From assembly GCA_937924445.1 (NCBI GenBank), contig CALDSX010000033.1, positions 1 to 41,478 of the forward strand: a stretch of DNA of 41,478 bases. Reading direction: 5' to 3'. This DNA is from an uncultured Chthoniobacterales bacterium. Lineage in GTDB: Bacteria > Verrucomicrobiota > Verrucomicrobiia > Chthoniobacterales > CALDSX01. The notes under the pieces are model-generated. The model did not search any database, had not been told where the DNA came from, and worked only from the letters and a program-made list of their open reading frames with translations. This document shows positions 35,753 to 41,478 of this stretch, piece by piece. Both the position numbers and the translations under genes were made by a program. How positions within the stretch are numbered: position 1 is the stretch's first letter; every line of letters starts with the position of its first letter.

Positions 35753-36898
35753 GTGGAAAGCAATTTTTCCGACTCAGAGTTTAGTCAGATCGATTTTTCA
35801 AAATCAACCAAGCGATCGGCCAAACATGAACCTTTGAAGGTGGGAGAGCGTCTATTTGTTGAAGTGGAATCGGTGGTTTTTGGCGGCATGGCCCTTTCGC
35901 GCACCCCACGGGGCGTTGTTTTTACCCCGTTCCTTTTGCCTGGTGAACGGGCTGAGATTGAAATTGTGAGCCGGAAAGAAGGGGTCGCCAGAGGTGAAGT
36001 ACTGAGATTAGTGGAAGCATCCCTCAAGCGTGTCAAACCAGAGTGCCGTTACTTTGGCGTTTGTGGCGGGTGCGCATATCAACACGCGAGCTACGATGAA
36101 CAGTTGCGGCTCAAACGCGCACAAGTTATCGAGACACTGCAAAGGCTGGGAGGAATACCAGATCCGCCTTTTACCGGAATAGAGCCCTCCCCAAAACCCT
36201 ACGCCTACCGTAACCGGATAACAGTACACGCCGCTGGGGGAAAAATCGGGTTCCACAAAAGTGAATCTGATTTCATCATAGACATTGAGAATTGTCCTTT
36301 GGCGGAGGGCGAAGTGAATTGCGCCCTGGCAAAACTTCGCTCTGCAAAGCGCACAGTCGGCCATTTCACGCTTCGACGAGCTGGGTTGTCACGTGCTTTC
36401 CACCAAGCGAATGATGCCGTGGCCGCAGCACTGCGTGAGTGGGTGGTCAGCCAAGTTGAGCGTGAAACGTCGCTTGTCATTGATGCCTACTGCGGAACCG
36501 GATTTTTTGGACATGCCGTGGCGCACAAAGTAGGTCGTGTTATTGGCATTGATCATGATTTATTTAATATTGAGGAGGCGCAACGCAATGCATCGTTAAA
36601 CGAAGAATACCATTGTGGCGCGGTGGAGGATGTTCTATGGGACTTTCTAGGAGAAATGAATGAGGCCACTCTCATAGTTGATCCCTCAAGGTCAGGTCTT
36701 TCACGAGGGGTTCGCGATGTGCTTGCAGGCCGCCCGCCCAAACGGGTTCTTTATGTCTCATGCGATCCCGCGACAATGGCGCGAGACCTAAAAGCTCTCG
36801 AGATGGTTTTTTGGCCGAGCGAAATCAGAGCTTTCGACATGTTTCCTCAAACTGCCGAAATCGAAGTGGCTGTCGTTTTGGAACGTGTCAGAAGCTAG
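35753..36898 (+). CDS. class I SAM-dependent 23S rRNA (uracil-5-)-methyltransferase (RlmD/RumA-like, TRAM domain)
   Basis: CRYFGVCGGCAYQHASYDEQLRLKRAQVIETLQRLGGI...VIDAYCGTGFFGHAVA...VDPSRSGLSRGV...RVLYVSCDPATMARDLKAL. GTG 35753 preferred because the track start 35723 lies inside the terminator hairpin. Confidence 0.9.
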   Translation: MESNFSDSEFSQIDFSKSTKRSAKHEPLKVGERLFVEVESVVFGGMALSRTPRGVVFTPFLLPGERAEIEIVSRKEGVARGEVLRLVEASLKRVKPECRYFGVCGGCAYQHASYDEQLRLKRAQVIETLQRLGGIPDPPFTGIEPSPKPYAYRNRITVHAAGGKIGFHKSESDFIIDIENCPLAEGEVNCALAKLRSAKRTVGHFTLRRAGLSRAFHQANDAVAAALREWVVSQVERETSLVIDAYCGTGFFGHAVAHKVGRVIGIDHDLFNIEEAQRNASLNEEYHCGAVEDVLWDFLGEMNEATLIVDPSRSGLSRGVRDVLAGRPPKRVLYVSCDPATMARDLKALEMVFWPSEIRAFDMFPQTAEIEVAVVLERVRS

Positions 36899-36919
36899 CT
36901 GCCTATAGAAGGGGTAAAA

Positions 36920-38101
36920 ATGATTTATCGTCGTTTTGGTCGGACTGAATTAAACATGCCCGTGCTGACCTGTGGTGGGATGAGATTTCAGGAAAGCTGG
37001 AAGGATCTCCCGCTCGACCAGATTACCAAAGAATCCCAGAGTCGTGTGGAGGCAGTTATAGAAAAATCCCTGGCTGTAGGAATTAACCATATTGAAACGG
37101 CTCGGGGATATGGCAGCTCAGAAATACAACTTGGCCAGATTCTTCCTTCACTTCCCCGAAACCAATTGATTGTCCAGACGAAAGTGGCACCCTCGCCCCA
37201 ACCGAAAGATTTTATTGAGACGTTCGAGACCTCAATGGCGCGTCTCCGGCTCGATTACGTGGATCTTCTCTCTCTGCACGGTATAAACAACCGTGAGATT
37301 GCAGACTGGACAATGCGCAAGGACGGTTGTCTGCAGGCTGCAAGAAGACTGCAACGCGACGGACGCGTCCGATTCGTTGGCTATTCAACTCATGCTTCCC
37401 CCAAGTTGATTAAAGAGCTCAATGCCTCTGGCGAATTCGATTATGTTAATCTGCATTGGTATTATGTGAACCAACTCACCTGGCCCGCGATCATGGAGGC
37501 GCGCCATCAGGATATGGGCGTTTTCATTATTAGCCCTAATGACAAAGGCGGAAAACTTTACGAACCGCCACCTCTGCTGACGGAACTCTGCGCGCCGCTT
37601 CACCCGATGGAGTTTAATGACATCTTCTGCCTCTCAAGACCAGAAGTTCACACTCTAAGCATTGGAGCCGCAAAACCAGAGGATTTTGATATTCACCTTC
37701 AGGCGCTTGAGAAACTGCCGGACTCGGAAAGACTCCTCCCACCCATTGAAAAGAGACTTCGCGATCGTGTGGCCGCCGTCATGGGCGAAGAATGGGAGTC
37801 CTCATGGCATCGCGGTTTGCCGGAGCACGAAGAAACTCCCGGTGGAATCAACCTGCTGGAAATCCTTCGTCTGCTTGGCTGGGCAAAGTCACTCGATCTT
37901 GTAGCCTTCGGTAAAATGCGCTACAATCTTCTCGGCAATGGGGGGCACTGGTTTCCGGGTCGGAAAGCCGACAAATTCGACGACTCCGAAATTCGTCGCG
38001 TGACCTCGGGCAATCCATTTTCAAACAAGATCCCGGACCTTCTGCGCGAAGCGCATGTCATGCTCAATGGAGAGGAGAAAAAACGTTTGAGCCAAGAGTA
38101 A
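36920..38101 (+). CDS. aldo/keto reductase
   Basis: MIYRRFGRTELNMPVLTCGGMRFQ...GINHIETARGYGSSEIQLGQIL...LDYVDLLSLHGIN...RVRFVGYSTH. Confidence 0.9.
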   Translation: MIYRRFGRTELNMPVLTCGGMRFQESWKDLPLDQITKESQSRVEAVIEKSLAVGINHIETARGYGSSEIQLGQILPSLPRNQLIVQTKVAPSPQPKDFIETFETSMARLRLDYVDLLSLHGINNREIADWTMRKDGCLQAARRLQRDGRVRFVGYSTHASPKLIKELNASGEFDYVNLHWYYVNQLTWPAIMEARHQDMGVFIISPNDKGGKLYEPPPLLTELCAPLHPMEFNDIFCLSRPEVHTLSIGAAKPEDFDIHLQALEKLPDSERLLPPIEKRLRDRVAAVMGEEWESSWHRGLPEHEETPGGINLLEILRLLGWAKSLDLVAFGKMRYNLLGNGGHWFPGRKADKFDDSEIRRVTSGNPFSNKIPDLLREAHVMLNGEEKKRLSQE

Positions 38102-38114
38102 GATCTTGCGGTCT

Positions 38115-39071
38115 ATGGTTGACTGGCCTGCTCTACTTAAGGCTGCCCCTGCTCGTAACGGATATTGTGGTCGCCTCGCTCCCACACCCTCTGGGCTACT
38201 TCATATCGGGCATGCCGCAACGTTTCTTACTGCGGCAGGGCGCAGCAAGGAAAACCACGGCACGCTCCTCCTTCGAATAGAGGATATTGATTCCGCTCGA
38301 TGTCGCGATGAGTTTGTCTCTGCAGCTCTGAGAGATTTGCGTTGGCTTGCTTTGGACTGGGATGAGGGGCCGGACGTTGGTGGATCATGCGCACCCTATA
38401 AGCAAAGCCAGCGTCATAACTTTTACCGCGTTGCATGGAAGTGGCTCCGGGACCATGGAGCCATCTACCCGAGCCATGCGTCACGCAAGGAGGTCGCTCT
38501 TGCTGCCAGTGCTCCGCATGCGAATCCACACAGAGAACCGCTTTTTCCTGCAACGCTCAGACCTCCGCCGGGCACAGGCCGTGATCTGCTCGAGCCTGGC
38601 GGTCTAAATTGGCGTTTTCAAATACCGGACGGTGAAATCTTGGCATTCTCAGACGCGATCTCTGGAGAACATAAATTTATCGCCGGAACCGATTTTGGCG
38701 ATTTTCTCGTCTGGCGAAAAGAGGGGGGGCCATCTTACGAGTTGGCGGTGGTTGTGGACGATATCCTGATGGGCGTAACTGAAGTGACGCGTGGAGGGGA
38801 TCTTTTGCTCTCCACGGCACGCCAACTCCTTCTTTACAAAGCACTAGGTGCCACTCCACCGTCATTTGCTCATGCTCCGCTGATTTGCGATAAAAGCGGT
38901 AACCGTCTTGCCAAACGAAGGGGCAGCGAGTTCACAATCGAGTCACTCCGATTAGCTGGTGGGAAACCTGAAAATTTTTTTCACACAAAAACCGGCCTCT
39001 GGCACCCGGATTGGGAACAGATCGCCATATTTTCAAAAAGTTCCCCAAGCAAAAACGATGCGAATTCTTAG
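38115..39071 (+). CDS. gluQRS: tRNA glutamyl-Q(34) synthetase GluQRS
   Basis: GYCGRLAPTPSGLLHIGHAATFLTA...LLRIEDIDSARCRDEFVSAALRDLRWLALDWDEGPDVGG...DKSGNRLAKRRGS. Confidence 0.9.
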   Translation: MVDWPALLKAAPARNGYCGRLAPTPSGLLHIGHAATFLTAAGRSKENHGTLLLRIEDIDSARCRDEFVSAALRDLRWLALDWDEGPDVGGSCAPYKQSQRHNFYRVAWKWLRDHGAIYPSHASRKEVALAASAPHANPHREPLFPATLRPPPGTGRDLLEPGGLNWRFQIPDGEILAFSDAISGEHKFIAGTDFGDFLVWRKEGGPSYELAVVVDDILMGVTEVTRGGDLLLSTARQLLLYKALGATPPSFAHAPLICDKSGNRLAKRRGSEFTIESLRLAGGKPENFFHTKTGLWHPDWEQIAIFSKSSPSKNDANS

Positions 39072-39131
39072 ATTGACGTTTGAATCGAGCACGCAAAGAG
39101 TTAATCACCTCATTGGTGAGGTTCTTTTCAA

Positions 39132-39404
39132 ATGCTCTCTACCGCAACAAACATCGCGTTGGTACTTATGGCTGTGGCCCTTTGCCTTGCGCTTTATCGG
39201 ATTGTTCGAGGACCCACGCTTCCCGATCGTGTTATCGCACTCGACCTTGCCGGCTCCATCTGTGCGGCCTTTTTGGCTGCAGCCTCCATCATCCTGCGCC
39301 AAGTTGTGCTCCTCGACGTGCTGCTCGGCCTGGCGATGATTCTCTTTTTTAGCAGCACGGTTTTTGCCCGTTATCTAGCACGCCAACATGAGGAGGATGA
39401 GTAG
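39132..39404 (+). CDS. mrpF: Na+/H+ antiporter Mrp/Mnh subunit F
   Basis: VALCLALYRIVRGPTLPDRVIALDLAGSICAAFLAAASIILRQVVLLDVLLGLAMILFFSSTVFARYL. Confidence 0.88.
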   Translation: MLSTATNIALVLMAVALCLALYRIVRGPTLPDRVIALDLAGSICAAFLAAASIILRQVVLLDVLLGLAMILFFSSTVFARYLARQHEEDE

Positions 39405-39790
39405 TGGTGTTTAATCTCTTGATAGAACTCATCCTCAGTCTTTTGGTTTTGGTCGGAGGTCTTTTCTGCCTTATCGCAGCTATTGGATTAATCCGATTGC
39501 CGGACGTTTACACCCGAATGCACGCAGCGTCGAAGGCCGTAATGCTCGGTCTCTTAATGCCACTGACCGTCGCATTAGTTGTTTTCGCAGATATCGAAAG
39601 CATCATCAAAGCTGTTCTGACGATTTTCTTTGTGGTGACCACCACTCCAGTCGCGGCGCATTTAATTGCACGAGCCGCATACAAGGAGGGGGCCCCCGCT
39701 TGTGATCTGACGAAGGTTGATGAATACCACCCTTATTCCGAACGACCTTCTGCGGTTCAAATTAACCTCTTCAAAGACGGAGAAATCTGA
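39404..39790 (+). CDS. mrpG: Na+/H+ antiporter Mrp/Mnh subunit G
   Basis: LLVLVGGLFCLIAAIGLIRLPDVYTRMHAASKAVMLGLLMPL...TTTPVAAHLIARAAYKEG; overlaps mrpF. Confidence 0.9.
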   Translation: MVFNLLIELILSLLVLVGGLFCLIAAIGLIRLPDVYTRMHAASKAVMLGLLMPLTVALVVFADIESIIKAVLTIFFVVTTTPVAAHLIARAAYKEGAPACDLTKVDEYHPYSERPSAVQINLFKDGEI

Positions 39791-40392
39791 TGTTTACCGG
39801 TCTCGTCGAAACCACGGGCGAAGTTGTCTGGCTGCGAGCCCGCGAAAAAGGCTCAACTCAACTTTTGATCTCCGCGCCGGGAATTTCCAAGCAAATGAGA
39901 GTCGGCGATAGCCTCGCCGCAAACGGTTGTTGCCTGACCGCCACTTCAATTCAACAAGGACACATCGCATTTGATCTCCTCGAGGAAACACTCGCCTGCA
40001 CAAATCTCGGCATGCTTCGCCCCGGAATGCGAGTAAACCTCGAACGCCCTCTCGCAGCTAACTCGCGACTGGGTGGTCATTTCGTTCAAGGACACGTGGA
40101 TTGCGCATGTGGTGTGGTCTCTTTAACGCCAAGTGGAGCAGACCACCGCCTTGAAGTGGCTTTGCCTACAGATTTTTCGCACCTCACCGCCTACAAAGGT
40201 TCCATCGCCGTCAATGGCGTCAGTTTGACGGTTGCCGAAGTCCTGGAACGTTCCTTTGTTTGCTGGCTAATTCCACACACCTTCGAGGTCACAAACCTCG
40301 GAACGCTGGTTCCGGGAGATAAAGTTAACGTAGAATTTGATATCCTCGCGAAATATGTGGAGCGCATTCTTCCATTCCGAAAACCGTTCTGA
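39790..40392 (+). CDS. ribE: riboflavin synthase alpha chain
   Basis: MFTGLVETTGEVVWL...VGDSLAANGCCLT...NLERPLAANSRLGGHFVQGHVDCAC...GSIAVNGVSLTV. Confidence 0.96.
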   Translation: MFTGLVETTGEVVWLRAREKGSTQLLISAPGISKQMRVGDSLAANGCCLTATSIQQGHIAFDLLEETLACTNLGMLRPGMRVNLERPLAANSRLGGHFVQGHVDCACGVVSLTPSGADHRLEVALPTDFSHLTAYKGSIAVNGVSLTVAEVLERSFVCWLIPHTFEVTNLGTLVPGDKVNVEFDILAKYVERILPFRKPF

Positions 40393-40447
40393 TCAAACGG
40401 CAGGCTCCCCAGCCTCGCGCTTGCCGATCACCAACAGTCCTGTGGCC

Positions 40448-41269
40448 ATGACCATCGCAGGCTCGGACAACAGCGCCGGGGCCGGCATGCAGGCCGATCT
40501 GAAAACTTTCTCTGCACACGGTGTGTATGGTCTCACAGCTGTTACCTGCGTGGTGTCTGAAGTGCCAGGCATCGTTTCAAAGATCGAACCACTCAACCCT
40601 TCGATTATCCTTGATCAGATTCAACTCGGGTTCAAGGCGTTCCCTGTTCGCGCAGTCAAGACCGGGATGTTGTATTCAAGTGAGATCATCGTTGCGGTTG
40701 CGCAAGCTCTTCGCACTGCCCTCAAAAGTGCCGAAGACCGGGGTGAAGAGCTATTCATCGTTGTGGACCCCGTTATGGTGGCGAGCAGCGGCGATCCGCT
40801 CCTTCAGCCAGATGCTCTGGCAGCTTACGAAAATATGCTTTTTCCCATCGCGCATCTTATCACGCCCAACCTCGACGAGGCAGCGAGCCTGCTTGGTTCC
40901 GGCACGCGCAGTGTTCAACGATACGAAGATCTCAAGCCACTCGCGCGCGAACTCTCAATCAAATACAAAAAACCTTTCTTACTCAAAGGTGGGCATCTGA
41001 AGGGCCCGCGGGCGGTTGATCTTCTCGTTCATCCGACGCAGACAATCACTTTTTTTGAGAGCCCATTCTTTGAGGGACTCTCGCCACATGGAACCGGTTG
41101 TTCTTATTCAGCGGCGATTGCCGCATCCCTTGCAAAAAAGGAATCGCTGGAAACGGCTGTGGCAAAAGCGAAAAGATTTATCTCAGAAGCGATTCGACAG
41201 CACTTGGTTTGGCAAGCTCATGGGACGATCTGCCTCAACCACGGCCCCTGCGTCCCACCGTCTAATTGA
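40448..41269 (+). CDS. thiD: bifunctional hydroxymethylpyrimidine kinase/phosphomethylpyrimidine kinase
   Basis: MTIAGSDNSAGAGMQADLKTFSAHGVYGLTAVTCV...VVDPVMVASSGDPLL...LITPNLDEAASLLG...LSPHGTGCSYSAAIAASLA; track start 40337 overlaps ribE. Confidence 0.94.
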   Translation: MTIAGSDNSAGAGMQADLKTFSAHGVYGLTAVTCVVSEVPGIVSKIEPLNPSIILDQIQLGFKAFPVRAVKTGMLYSSEIIVAVAQALRTALKSAEDRGEELFIVVDPVMVASSGDPLLQPDALAAYENMLFPIAHLITPNLDEAASLLGSGTRSVQRYEDLKPLARELSIKYKKPFLLKGGHLKGPRAVDLLVHPTQTITFFESPFFEGLSPHGTGCSYSAAIAASLAKKESLETAVAKAKRFISEAIRQHLVWQAHGTICLNHGPCVPPSN

Positions 41270-41341
41270 TGACGCAGTTGACTTTGCCCAAAGGTTGTTC
41301 CAACACAATATTGTTCCTTCACCATAAATTAGGACGCAACT

Positions 41342-41376
41342 GCTCAGGTAGCCGCCCGCCTTGGGGCGGCCACCTG
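41342..41376 (-). repeat. REP-like palindromic repeat, copy 2 (inverted relative to 8236-8270)
   Basis: Reverse complement caggtggccgccccaaggcgggcggctacctgagc matches copy 1 at 34 of 35 positions. Confidence 0.75.
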
Positions 41377-41478
41377 TGAGTGAATGGCGGGACGCACGCA
41401 CCCGACGCATGGGCGAGACTCACGAGGTGTTGACCGCTGGCACGAAGGGGGTGCCGAAGAACACGCGCTGCAACGCCT

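Noticed and set aside
41409-41478. Possible start of a further plus-strand CDS at the window edge (MGETHEVLTAGTKGVPKNTRCNA...)
   Set aside because: Open to the window end but only 23 codons visible, insufficient to support a call
1-41478. CRISPR array or intact transposon/prophage
   Set aside because: No regularly spaced direct repeats, cas-like ORFs, transposase motifs or phage structural genes seen; the only recombinase is Xer-type beside housekeeping genes

Overview
The window looks like a Verrucomicrobiota-type chromosomal segment, judged from gene families only (TIGR04073-like exosortase-associated protein, DUF4912, DUF1015, DUF3857). It has two parts. (1) Roughly 1-8.0 kb is an accessory block. 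It holds the 3' end of what looks like a polymorphic/RHS-type toxin with an apparent -1 frameshift, an overlapping putative immunity gene, and a tightly packed nitrogen-fixation operon: nifN-like, nifB with a NifX-like domain, ferritin, thioredoxin-like 2Fe-2S ferredoxin, short nifV, a 148-aa unknown, draT and draG. The structural genes nifHDK and nifE are not in the window. (2) Roughly 8.5-41.3 kb is ordinary housekeeping DNA: miaB, ribBA, a Fur-family regulator, hisF, DUF4912 plus a Xer recombinase, gspE/pilB, hisC, DUF1015, DUF3857/transglutaminase, Gfo/Idh/MocA, yifB/comM, gmhB, hldE1-like kinase, tRNA-Leu(UAG), yebC, efp, degT, dnaX, a TPR protein, lptE, rsmI, dprA, TIGR04073-like, rlmD/rumA-like, aldo/keto reductase, gluQRS, mrpF, mrpG, ribE and thiD. 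A REP-like palindrome of 35 nt occurs twice in inverted orientation (8236-8270 and 41342-41376, 34/35 identical). No CRISPR array, rRNA or intact transposase was seen. The best candidate for something undescribed is the 148-aa orphan protein translationally coupled between nifV and draTG in a nif maturation operon that also carries ferritin and ferredoxin. All family calls come from reading translated motifs; no database search was run.
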